Part shown: piece by piece, positions 1 through 7,306 of the stretch
Numbering within the stretch: position 1 is the stretch's first letter
How the letters are laid out: the number at the start of each line of letters is the position of its first letter
Assembly (NCBI GenBank): GCA_005223375.1
Contig: RXOD01005901.1
Location: 1-12,060 of the forward strand
DNA: 12,060 nucleotides
DNA from: Amoebophrya sp. AT5.2
Taxonomy: Eukaryota; Sar; Dinophyceae; Syndiniales; Amoebophryaceae
Direction of reading: 5' to 3'
Translations under genes and position numbers: made by a program
Notes under the pieces: model-generated
Databases searched by the model: none
What the model was told of the DNA's origin: nothing
The model's input: only the letters and a program-made list of their open reading frames with translations

Positions 1-114
1 TTCGAGTACACCAATCGGACGCCATTCGTGATGCACACGCGCCCATCGCCAAACCTGGTCCTCAGCCTCGCAAAAGACAAACCGGGATACATGGGGTACC
101 GATCATTCGCATGA
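1..114 (+). CDS. 3' end of an upstream protein-coding gene (partial)
   Basis: Reading frame 1 is open from the window edge to a TGA at 112-114, giving 37 residues that end in KPGYMGYRSFA. About 70% of third codon positions are G or C, similar to the GC-rich coding DNA elsewhere in the window and unlike the T/A-rich sequence after the stop. The segment is on the same strand as the other genes. I do not recognise the family. A 37-codon open stretch can arise by chance, so this is a plausible gene tail rather than a proven one. Confidence 0.42.
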   Translation, partial: FEYTNRTPFVMHTRPSPNLVLSLAKDKPGYMGYRSFA

Positions 115-1458
115 TGTCTTACTTTTTAACGAGAAAGGAAACAAAGAAACACTAGCTCCGGTTGTTCTTATCGGTTTTGCAGAATGATGCTGTGCGGGAG
201 AATCATCAGTATACAACTTTCTTATTTTTTGCAAATAAGGTATATTCCTGGCGAGAAGGCAGAAAACGTGTTCGGGCGCGTGTGGGCCAAAAAAGTTCAC
301 GACTGTGCAAACCTGAGCGGGCCGTACCGAAGTCAGGCCTTCGATGGCTGCAGAGGCTCGCTGCCCTTGCCCAAAGCGTACCCAGAACTCAGGCATCACC
401 CGACGATGTACTTGTAGATTACAGGCGCATTCCCATTCCGGAAGGGAAAAGACGAGCACGAGTGTGTTACTTTCTTGGCTTGACAAAAATGTGGAGGACG
501 CACGGAGGACGTTTGTTAGGATTTACCCTTTTCTGACTTTTGCGCACGATTAGACTACAACAGAAGTTTTTTGGTATTGACTTTTCTCGCGCATGCACAG
601 TAAGAGGTACTACCGAAAGACTCCCACAGGCTTTCATCTGGACACCCTGTACAATAAATTTTGACTGAATTTATATGAGCTGCCGCGTCTGGGTGCGGCA
701 ACTCTCTCTGGGACTCTTTTGTAACGCATGTTGAAGAATAATTTACGCCATAGTCTTGCACTACCAGTGGGTCGCAAGGAATGTATAAGAATAGAACGAA
801 CATCAAGGGGCTAAACTGAATGAATAATGTGTCTTTGATGCTGTTTTCTAGTGGGCGCGGCTAGAGGGTGCGGTCACGAACGCGACGCGCTACTTGTACA
901 TCCTTTCGTGCTATCGATTCTGAGGGAAAGAGTTGACGAGAGAATCGCTCGAGTTTTCGTTCGCGAACTACAATGCCACGGCATGAATCCGTAGTTTTAG
1001 TTTTTTCGACCGGCAATCGGGGGGGCAGAGTGAGTTGCGTGAATTTTGGCTCCGGGAAGTTTTCCGTTCTTTCCCCTCGGTGCACTCCTTTATTCGTCGC
1101 GGGGCTCAAATTTTCGCGCCCATGTTAAGCAAAAAAAATACCTAGATTGAATTATACCGCCATTCTTCAATCTTCAGGGCCCAGAGGTACAATTTCCCGC
1201 TTATGTCGTTGCTCTCGGTCTCGACAACCGCAATAGAAATAAATAGAAGGAAACGGAAAGGGAGACCAACACCAACACCATCGGCTCATTCAATCGCAAT
1301 AGTGCCAACAAAGCTGGACGAGCCGCACGGTGCTTAGTCGCGAAGCCGTAGTGGAGTCAGAGTCAGATCGAAAGAGGAGATCCATCCGTCGTGACGGTTG
1401 AAGACCACTATACGAACGGAACGATTTTCCTGCCTCGAGCAGAGGAAACCTTGAAAAG
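115..1458. other. Long spacer without a recognisable gene
   Basis: These 1.3 kb hold only short overlapping open frames on both strands. The longest are about 125 codons near 103-536. None shows a recognisable motif or consistent coding composition. The sequence has T runs, a small hairpin at 677-704 and a 10-base palindrome at 959-968. The last few hundred bases should contain the promoter and 5' untranslated region of the CIMIP1-like gene. A short CAACAC repeat sits near 1268. I see no TATA box in a convincing position and no tRNA-like fold. Confidence 0.6.
677..704. repeat. Short GC-rich hairpin
   Basis: TGCCGC at 681-686 pairs with GCGGCA at 695-700 around an 8-base loop. GAG at 677-679 can pair with CTC at 702-704 across one C/A mismatch. 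It lies in a spacer with no gene, so its role is unknown. Hairpins of this size occur by chance. Confidence 0.4.
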
Positions 1459-2348
1459 ATGCCGAAGGAGGTGAACATGGTAAACGAAATGAAGTTGTGG
1501 AAGGACCGCGTCGATGGGGAGCTGAACTCGGCAGCGGAGTGGGAGGCAAACTGGGGCTTCCTGAAAGTGGTGAAGAAGGACGACGAACCACCGGAAGGTA
1601 CGTTACTCGGATGCACTTGCTTCATTTATTTCAGCTCATGCAAAAGCAAATCTTTTTTTATCATCGACGTATTCTTTTTTCACCCCGAGCAGGGTGAATC
1701 GTCAAGTCTTCATCCTATACGTCTCGTCGTTTGTTCTTGTTCAGGGCGCTTGCTCGCAGTGAACAAAAGACAACGGGAATCAATCCTCGAATCGATTATA
1801 TTTTTTTCAGGTAAGTTTTCTGTTCCCGCGGCCGACGCATCGCCATCGTCAAGCGTAGATAAGTTCGTTCCGAAGGTTCCGGGCGATGACGCAGTGGAAC
1901 TCACAGCGAAACTTCGATACACCATCAATCGCGGGAAAACGCCAAAGGAGAAGCAAGCCAGACCACTCACGACGTCACAGGTACTATACGTAGTAATTAC
2001 TACGACGCATTGATTACTACGACGCTACGTTGGTCATATCAGTGCTTATGCTTGCCGCTGGTGTGCCGCTCAGCAGTCTTTTCCTAGTACTATACTACGG
2101 CGGGGCTTTTCTTGTGAGATGTTGTTGGTGATGCTGATGGGTAGCTCGCGGTTTTAGTTCCAGTTCGTTTGTCGCGCTAGAAAAAAATTAATGCGTTTAC
2201 TTTGCAATGAATAAAAAAATAATTCAACAACGTCCAGCTTCACTTGCAATGATATGAATTACAGCAAGTCGGCTGGAGGCCCCCCATCGAGCTCTTCGGA
2301 AGAGGTGACAACGGCGTGAAGCGCGATCCGGGAATCTGGCCGCAGTAA
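1459..2348 (+). CDS. CIMIP1: CIMIP1 (C20orf85/LLC1)-like ciliary microtubule inner protein, three exons
   Basis: Exons are 1459-1597, 1811-1980 and 2265-2348, joining to 131 codons: 130 residues plus TAA. Human C20orf85 is about 137 residues. Family marks span all three exons: W14 and R17, then W28 and NWGFL at 31-35 in exon 1; TTSQ at 100-103 closing exon 2; and QVGWRPP opening exon 3. As I recall the human protein, it has the same layout, with W..R, NWGFL and TTQ followed by GWR. Members of this family bind inside doublet microtubules of motile cilia, so the organism is probably ciliated. An in-frame TGA at 1399-1401 limits the start to the ATG at 1459 or a second ATG at 1477. The first intron is phase 1 and the second phase 0. 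Exon 3 was found by looking for the expected GWR motif after an AG acceptor. RNA evidence would settle the exact junctions. Confidence 0.85.
1598..1810 (+). other. Intron 1 of the CIMIP1-like gene
   Basis: The donor GTACGT follows GAAG, and the acceptor is TTTTTTTCAG. The length of 213 nt is a multiple of three and contains no in-frame stop, so unspliced RNA would encode a 71-residue insertion. It is T-rich near the 3' end. The bases directly after the acceptor are GTAAGT, itself a donor consensus. Removing the intron puts NWGFL and TTSQ in one compact protein of the expected size. Confidence 0.8.
1981..2264 (+). other. Intron 2 of the CIMIP1-like gene
   Basis: The donor GTACTA follows CACAG, and the acceptor is AATTACAG. 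It is 284 nt, phase 0. The boundaries are chosen because they join TTSQ to QVGWRPP, the conserved family motif, in frame and reach a TAA 27 codons later. The first 45 bases carry a palindrome and a direct repeat, and a 9-base copy of the intron start (GTACTATAC) recurs at 2087-2095. Confidence 0.82.
1989..2025. repeat. 16-bp perfect palindrome overlapping a 13-bp direct repeat
   Basis: CGTAGTAATTACTACG at 1989-2004 is its own reverse complement. ATTACTACGACGC occurs at 1996-2008 and again at 2013-2025. Both lie just inside the 5' end of CIMIP1 intron 2. Another small palindrome, TAGTACTA, is at 2085-2092. The cluster could be the remnant of a small inverted-repeat element, an RNA fold that affects splicing, or chance low complexity. 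Confidence 0.7.
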
Positions 2349-3052
2349 CATTGCTACGAGTACGACGACAAGCACTAGTACCGCTACCTAAACGGAGCGC
2401 GTTGAGCATCTGCATCGGGCGACTACAGTTCAATCTTTCCGGAACGTCTACGTACCATAATGAATCCTCCGGACGCTGAAATTTACCCGAGAGTTCGAAC
2501 TACGGCATTGGTGGAAGAAGCATTCGCGGCTTGATCTCAAGATAGAACACCTGCTCCTGGACATTGCTTTGTGAAATCTGCTACAGGATGAGTCAGTGTT
2601 TCTATGCAAGAACTAAATGAAATCGCGCTTGCCCGCGACGGGATAACGTTTTGCAGTGATTGTGTTGTGTATAGGATCATGAGGGTGTGACACCTTCTGC
2701 AGTTCCTTGCGTGTTGGCGACGTGTACGCACACCAGGAGCATCTTCGTCTGTGCCGATTGATACATTTATTAGTACGTCTACGTCGTGGAGGACGACGAT
2801 GACGAGCCATCTGTGCCTGCCCGCTGCCAATAGATGATGATGCACGGTCGTGAGCCCCGTACGGCGTAGTCACCGACGAGACGGAACGCTTGGGCTTGAC
2901 GAGGACGAGGAGTGCTAAATTGATTCTACTTAAGCAAAAGCAACGTACACGTATACTGATGCTGTTCGGTTCAATGCCGGATACTCATAGAGTATTTTGC
3001 GCGTACTCGCCGTGATTAATAATGTTTTAAAGACTACGTCTACGACAAATCA
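2349..3052. other. Spacer between the CIMIP1-like and dsRBD genes
   Basis: There is no convincing gene. Minus-strand open frames of about 86-102 codons at 2537-2873 have no recognisable motif and rich Arg/His content typical of shadow frames. The region should hold the CIMIP1 3' untranslated region and the next promoter. ACGTCTACG occurs at 2444-2452, 2775-2783 and, just before the next gene, at 3035-3043. A CTTCTTCAG acceptor-like site at 3086-3094 lies between the two candidate starts of the next gene. Confidence 0.6.
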
Positions 3053-4627
3053 ATGCAAGTTATCATTGATCTTCATCTACTATACTTCTTCAGCCGCATC
3101 GGCACCATTCAATCTGCTGCGAGGAGCACGACGAGCATAGGATCGAAGATGACTTCAAATTTCTTTGCTTTAGACGGCGTCGACTTGAAAGAACGCGCGG
3201 CCGCCGTAGTAGAGCAAGTGGTCGCGCTGAAAGAGCTGAACGTCCGTTTCTGTGCTGAATGCGAAAACCTGTCCGAAGTCATCCGGTATGGGCGGAAGGA
3301 GCGGCACGGTGAGAACAGGCTGCGCGCTGATGAGTTTCGGCGGTTCAACGCGATCAACGACCGCGCCAACGTGGCCAAGCATGAGGGCCTTGGCGCCACC
3401 ACGAGTTTCGCGTTTGCGGAGGCGTATGGCGCCGACGGTAGTGTTGGAGGAGGACGCAGGAAGCCGGCCCCGATCGAAGCGCGAACGGCAAACGTCAGTA
3501 ACCTGAATCAACCTCTGCAGAAACAGCGCACATCATCTTCGTGGTCGGCAGGCTCGTCGCTATCCTCCGATTTCAATCTGGAGGATAAGGAGAAGGCGAA
3601 CTACAAGGGGGAGCTCGAGCGCGTGTACTCGTTGCACATCGGGCGCCCGCTACGCAAGAACGAGCCGCGGTATCGGTTTTTACCGCGCCCCGGCAACCAG
3701 GGAAAATTCACCGCAATTGTGTGTCTCGACGCGCTGCAGAACCCGGTCGAGCTCATTGGGGATAGCTACAACTTTAAGAAACGCGCGGAGCACTCGGCCG
3801 CGCTGCAGGGCCTGAATCACGTGGAGGCACTGGGGGTTCTTGCCGGCCCCTGCGCGCCTCGGAAAAAGGCAGATGCACCAGCGGGAGAGGGAAGCACAAG
3901 CGGGAGCAGGGTTCGGGGCGGGTCGCATGCCTACCCACCTGCCTGGCCCCAGCCGCAGCACCAGGACCAGCAAGAGAAAGAGTCTTACTCTTTTTACCGC
4001 CGTGGTCGCCGTGAAGGTGCAGAACAGGAATATAAAGTTAAAGACCACGAGCACGACGTAGACAGCCTTCTTGAGATAGCATTCAGTCAGATTTCCCTGA
4101 AGACGCAGTCGACGGGTGACTGCCATGGGGTCACCGAAAGATCCCGTCGTTCCCAGAAGCATGACGATCCAAAGCCGTGTCGCCGTGCAGAGAAGGCTCC
4201 GCAGGCGGGCGACGCGCACTGTGTGGGCGCTTCTGCGTCATCAAATAAAGGGAAAGGTGCTGAGGCTGGAGCGCCTGTTTCCGAGCGGGGCGATTTACCA
4301 CCGGTATTTGCTCGCTCTGAATTGGACAACAACAGGCACAGCGATATATCATTGCCCTCTGATGCGGCGGTAGTACGCGTTTTGCGCGGCGCAGGAACCC
4401 CTTTGCCGCTCCGTGAGATCTACTTGAGCGCGATGGGCCGAGACCCGAAAACGTGCCAGATGGGCGGCGGCGTGCGTTCAGGGTTCGCGAAGCGACTGAA
4501 GGCATTGAAGAAGAAGGGCCTCGTTACAGGGCCAGAAGGGCGTGATTCATGGTTCGCGAGCATTCTTGACACTCCAGTTGTTAGCGGATCGCAAGGGCAA
4601 GAGCTTCAATCAGCACGAGAAGAATGA
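3053..4627 (+). CDS. Probable dsRNA-binding and winged-helix domain protein
   Basis: A single open frame of 524 codons. Residues 1-32 before the second ATG (3149) look like leader sequence, and an acceptor-like CTTCTTCAG lies between the ATGs, so the protein may start at 3149 with MTSNFFALD (492 residues). In numbering from 3053, residues 184-263 resemble a double-stranded-RNA-binding fold: a helix with ELERVYSLHIGRPL, strands carrying FTAIVCLDA, then a basic helix start NFKKRAEHSAALQGL matching the usual KK.AE..AA pattern. Residues about 264-436 are charged, low-complexity and probably disordered. Residues 437-503 look like a winged helix: VVRVLRGAG, LREIYLSAMG, FAKRLKALKKKGLV and a wing ending in SWFAS. 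This suggests a nucleic-acid-binding protein, perhaps in RNA regulation. The domain calls are by eye and no named family is assigned. No catalytic motif was seen. The 3' end may be alternatively spliced (see 4628-5172). Confidence 0.72.
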   Translation: MQVIIDLHLLYFFSRIGTIQSAARSTTSIGSKMTSNFFALDGVDLKERAAAVVEQVVALKELNVRFCAECENLSEVIRYGRKERHGENRLRADEFRRFNAINDRANVAKHEGLGATTSFAFAEAYGADGSVGGGRRKPAPIEARTANVSNLNQPLQKQRTSSSWSAGSSLSSDFNLEDKEKANYKGELERVYSLHIGRPLRKNEPRYRFLPRPGNQGKFTAIVCLDALQNPVELIGDSYNFKKRAEHSAALQGLNHVEALGVLAGPCAPRKKADAPAGEGSTSGSRVRGGSHAYPPAWPQPQHQDQQEKESYSFYRRGRREGAEQEYKVKDHEHDVDSLLEIAFSQISLKTQSTGDCHGVTERSRRSQKHDDPKPCRRAEKAPQAGDAHCVGASASSNKGKGAEAGAPVSERGDLPPVFARSELDNNRHSDISLPSDAAVVRVLRGAGTPLPLREIYLSAMGRDPKTCQMGGGVRSGFAKRLKALKKKGLVTGPEGRDSWFASILDTPVVSGSQGQELQSAREE

Positions 4628-5172
4628 CTTCAGTGGTGGCATCGACTTCTCGCTGATCATCACTTTTCTGCGATGCGTTCGTCTGGAAGGTGGATCCGGG
4701 CACGAAAGACAAAAACACGAATACACGATCCAGGACCACCCCAAAACACACGGTCCAGGATCGATCCGACGGTGAGAGTGAGAGGTGGATGTAAGTTAGT
4801 AATTCATTGCGTCGCTCACGCTCACGCTCTTCTTTATTTGTTCAAGCCGTAAAACCTAAAAACATGATGTCTTTTCGCCCACAGGAGCTTTTACTAGTCC
4901 GCCCCCTGCTTCAGCTTCTGCTACAGGCCTACAGCCGATACAGCCCTCGAGCTCGACCTTAATAGGCGTGTCACCTGTTCTGTCTTTCTCAAAGATCTTT
5001 GCACAGTTTACTCCACAAATGGGTCTGAAGACAAGATGACACCAATACAGGAATCAATCTGTTTTTAGCCATCCTCTCGGATCCTTTTCAAGATCTGCTT
5101 CTGCTACTGCTTGAGTGCAGCAGCAAGTACTTTACGTCAGAAGCGGCTTTCAACATCGATCAGACAGCGGCG
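4628..5172. other. Spacer/UTR with intron-like signals
   Basis: This is the 3' untranslated region of the dsRBD gene and the leader of the SCCPDH gene. GTAAGT at 4791-4796 and GTGAGA at 4772-4777 face a pyrimidine-rich acceptor CTTTTCGCCCACAG ending at 4884, so a 94- or 113-nt intron is possible. After that acceptor one frame stays open to a TGA at 5026-5028, with a Ser/Pro-rich translation but low GC at third positions. From 5029 to the SCCPDH ATG another frame is open without an ATG. I treat the region as untranslated. Confidence 0.5.
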
Positions 5173-6762
5173 ATGGCGGCAGCAATGGCTGTAGGAACAT
5201 CAAAGAGCAGCGGTGGGCAACCCCGCAGGAAGTACGACTTGATCGTCTTCGGCGCCACCGGTTTTACCGGCCGGCTCTGCATCCGGTACCTGCTCAAGGA
5301 GAACGACCCGTCTCTGCGGTGGGCCATCCACGGTCGCGATAAGGAGAAGCTCGCCGCAGCGCTCGCAGACGCGTGCGAGAAGGAGGCCATCGCACTCGGA
5401 GACGATAACCTCAAAAATAAAAGCGAGCAAACCCGGCCGGAGCTGGTCGTTTCGCCGCTCGTTTTTTTCGACACCGACCAGGCGGTGGCGGGACGAGTAC
5501 CAGACGCAAGCAGCGGCGCAAACTCATCAAACTCGTCAAACAGCCGGGCAGAGCAAGAAGCCGCGCTCCGCGCGATTGTGGAGTCGGCCAAAGTGTGCAT
5601 TAGTTGCGCGGGCCCGTTTGCGAAGTACGGCTGCAACTTGGTCCGTCTCTGCGCGGAGACCGGCACCGACTACTGCGACATCACGGGCGAGACGGACTTC
5701 GTTCGAGACACGATTCGGTACTACCACGGTCTCGCCTGCCAAACCGGCGCCAGGCTGGTTCCGCACTGCGGCTGCGACTGCGTGCCGTGGGATCTAACCT
5801 TCGCCTTGCTGGCCGCCGAGCTGCAAAAGGAAGAAAAAATTGTCGCGCTCCGTACCTACGCTGAGTTCCCACCGAGCGCAAGCGCTTCCGGGGGCACCAT
5901 CGCAACGGTGTACTATCATGCAGTGGAGAAGAAGCAGGCAGCCGGCGAGGGGTCCTCCTCGTCTGGGGGTGGACCACTTGGTGGAGGCGGTGCGGGGGGA
6001 GGAGGCGGTTCTTCCAGCAAGACCGGCCTGGATCCGTTGTTTTGGGTGGAGCCAGCGGCTTACGACTCGGACCGGACGTTCACGTTCACGGGAGCAGCTG
6101 GTGGTGGAGATGAACGAGGAAATGATGATGTTGACGAGGAAGCAGGAAGCAAAAATAAGGAGAAGGTCAAGAAGTATCACGCTAAGGTCGAGCGGCTGCA
6201 CAAAGCGACGAAGGTGGAGGAGATCGGCAACCGCACGTGCTCCAACTGGATCATGGCGCCGGTGATGGGAAACTGCATTCGCCGCACGAACGCGTTGCTG
6301 CGGGTGTCCGACAACTTGTGCTTTCGCGACTGCGTGGTGGACGCGAACGAGAGTTGGGCCAGCTTTTTTCGTCTGCTCGTGTTCGGGCTCTCGCTGAGGG
6401 TCGGGGTCTTGCGCTGGTTCCTGCAGAAGTGCGTCGTGCGGCCGCCGGGCAGCGGCCCGACCGAGGAGGCGATGGACGAAGGCTACCTCACCCTGGTCGG
6501 GTTCGCAGATGCGGTTGCCGGACGCGCGGAGCCGCAAAACAACGGGGGGCTAACCAAGTACCGCAGTGAAATGAAGTTCTTCACCGACGTGGGCTACAAG
6601 GACACGGCGCGGATGCTGGTGGAAAGCGGGTTGTGCCTGCTACGAGACGTGCCGAAAGGAGAGTTCGCAGGAGTAGGAACGCCGGGGGCCGTGATGGGCG
6701 AAAAACTACTGGCCCGGTTAATGAAGAAAGGAAGGACAACGTGGCAAGTAGCAAAACTTTGA
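5173..6762 (+). CDS. SCCPDH: Saccharopine dehydrogenase-like oxidoreductase (SCCPDH family) with C-terminal AKL peroxisomal signal
   Basis: An intronless frame of 529 residues. The N-terminal Rossmann fold starts at KYDLIVFGATGFTGR, with GATGFTG at 27-33 as the dinucleotide-binding loop. Other family marks are CAGPFAKYG near 145-153, YCDITGE at 167-173, the substrate-side GCDCVPWDL (GFDSIPSDL-like in relatives), SGGTIAT, and GSGPTEE followed by G.L...GFA near the C-terminus. Human SCCPDH is about 429 residues. The extra length comes from a Gly/Ser-rich linker at 258-285 and an acidic-to-basic stretch around 307-340. The family is predicted to use NAD(P)H and its physiological substrate is poorly defined; it is not true saccharopine dehydrogenase. 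A hydrophobic segment FFRLLVFGLSLRVGVL may touch membranes. The last residues are VAKL, so AKL forms a type 1 peroxisomal targeting signal, and the next gene is PEX6. ATG 5173 is the first ATG in its frame after a TGA at 5026. Confidence 0.9.
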   Translation: MAAAMAVGTSKSSGGQPRRKYDLIVFGATGFTGRLCIRYLLKENDPSLRWAIHGRDKEKLAAALADACEKEAIALGDDNLKNKSEQTRPELVVSPLVFFDTDQAVAGRVPDASSGANSSNSSNSRAEQEAALRAIVESAKVCISCAGPFAKYGCNLVRLCAETGTDYCDITGETDFVRDTIRYYHGLACQTGARLVPHCGCDCVPWDLTFALLAAELQKEEKIVALRTYAEFPPSASASGGTIATVYYHAVEKKQAAGEGSSSSGGGPLGGGGAGGGGGSSSKTGLDPLFWVEPAAYDSDRTFTFTGAAGGGDERGNDDVDEEAGSKNKEKVKKYHAKVERLHKATKVEEIGNRTCSNWIMAPVMGNCIRRTNALLRVSDNLCFRDCVVDANESWASFFRLLVFGLSLRVGVLRWFLQKCVVRPPGSGPTEEAMDEGYLTLVGFADAVAGRAEPQNNGGLTKYRSEMKFFTDVGYKDTARMLVESGLCLLRDVPKGEFAGVGTPGAVMGEKLLARLMKKGRTTWQVAKL

Positions 6763-7306
6763 CTACCTTGACGAAGCTTTGGCGGTACTTAAGCAAAATG
6801 CTGTCTACGGACGCTCACATGATTGAAGACAGACAGTAGTGCCGAGAAAGATGAAGGCGCGACCACGAGCACTTGGCTCGTTTAGGGGGGCTTCGCGTTC
6901 CGAGGCTAGAGAAGGGGGCTTCCACATCGCCGTCTTCCGTCAATGTCGCGTTTTGCGTTTTCGGTACCAAAAGATGAGGGTACCCGCGATCTTTGGATCC
7001 CAAGCAAAAAAAGGACCCTTGCGTGACAGATCTTCATGATGAGCTCCTCGATGAGAACGAGTACATTGGGAGATACCCTTTCTAGAAGGCTGCAGACGCG
7101 AAAGAAGAGCAATAGATGAAGCACAGGCAGCCGCGCGATGAGAAATAGAATTTCGTTGATTCTGATAGAATTGCTGGTGGTTGAGCGGAGATAATCTATC
7201 AGCGAGGACGAGGACCACAGTGTCAGTTCCAAAGTAAGCAGTGAGTGCCCCAGGCTTGGGCTTGGCTGTGGAGATTCAAACTCATCAATGAATCAGCGAG
7301 GACAAA
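6763..7306. other. Spacer between the SCCPDH-like gene and PEX6
   Basis: It holds only short open frames (up to about 108 codons on the minus strand at 6906-7232) without recognisable motifs. It should include the SCCPDH 3' untranslated region and the PEX6 promoter and leader. An in-frame TGA at 7289-7291 closes the PEX6 frame just before its ATG. A 12-base direct repeat lies at 7198-7209 and 7292-7303, and a GCTTGGGCTTGG tandem lies near 7254. Confidence 0.6.
7198..7303. repeat. 12-bp direct repeat pair before the PEX6 start
   Basis: ATCAGCGAGGAC occurs at 7198-7209 and 7292-7303, 94 bases apart. The second copy ends three bases before the PEX6 ATG. It could be a leader or promoter element, or chance. 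Confidence 0.5.

Noticed and set aside
103..536. Opposed open frames of about 125 codons on both strands
   Set aside because: Neither has a recognisable domain; mutual overlap and composition fit noncoding DNA or an upstream 3' untranslated region.
2486..2500. GAGTTCGAACT resembling a tRNA T-loop
   Set aside because: No matching T stem, acceptor stem or anticodon arm around it.
4542..4775. 77-codon frame overlapping the end of the dsRBD gene
   Set aside because: Overlaps the winged-helix coding end in another frame; its product has a protein-like stretch but no family match and no upstream splice link.
5794..6537. 247-codon open frame on the minus strand
   Set aside because: Antisense to the well-supported SCCPDH gene; its Arg/His/Pro-rich product is typical of a shadow of GC-rich codons.
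2927..6798. TACTTAAGCAAAA found at 2927-2939 and 6786-6798
   Set aside because: About one 13-base pair match is expected by chance among all pairs in 12 kb.
6801..6836. CTGTCT/AGACAG hairpin after the SCCPDH stop
   Set aside because: Only six pairs with a loop of 20 bases or more; eukaryotic genes do not need such a terminator.
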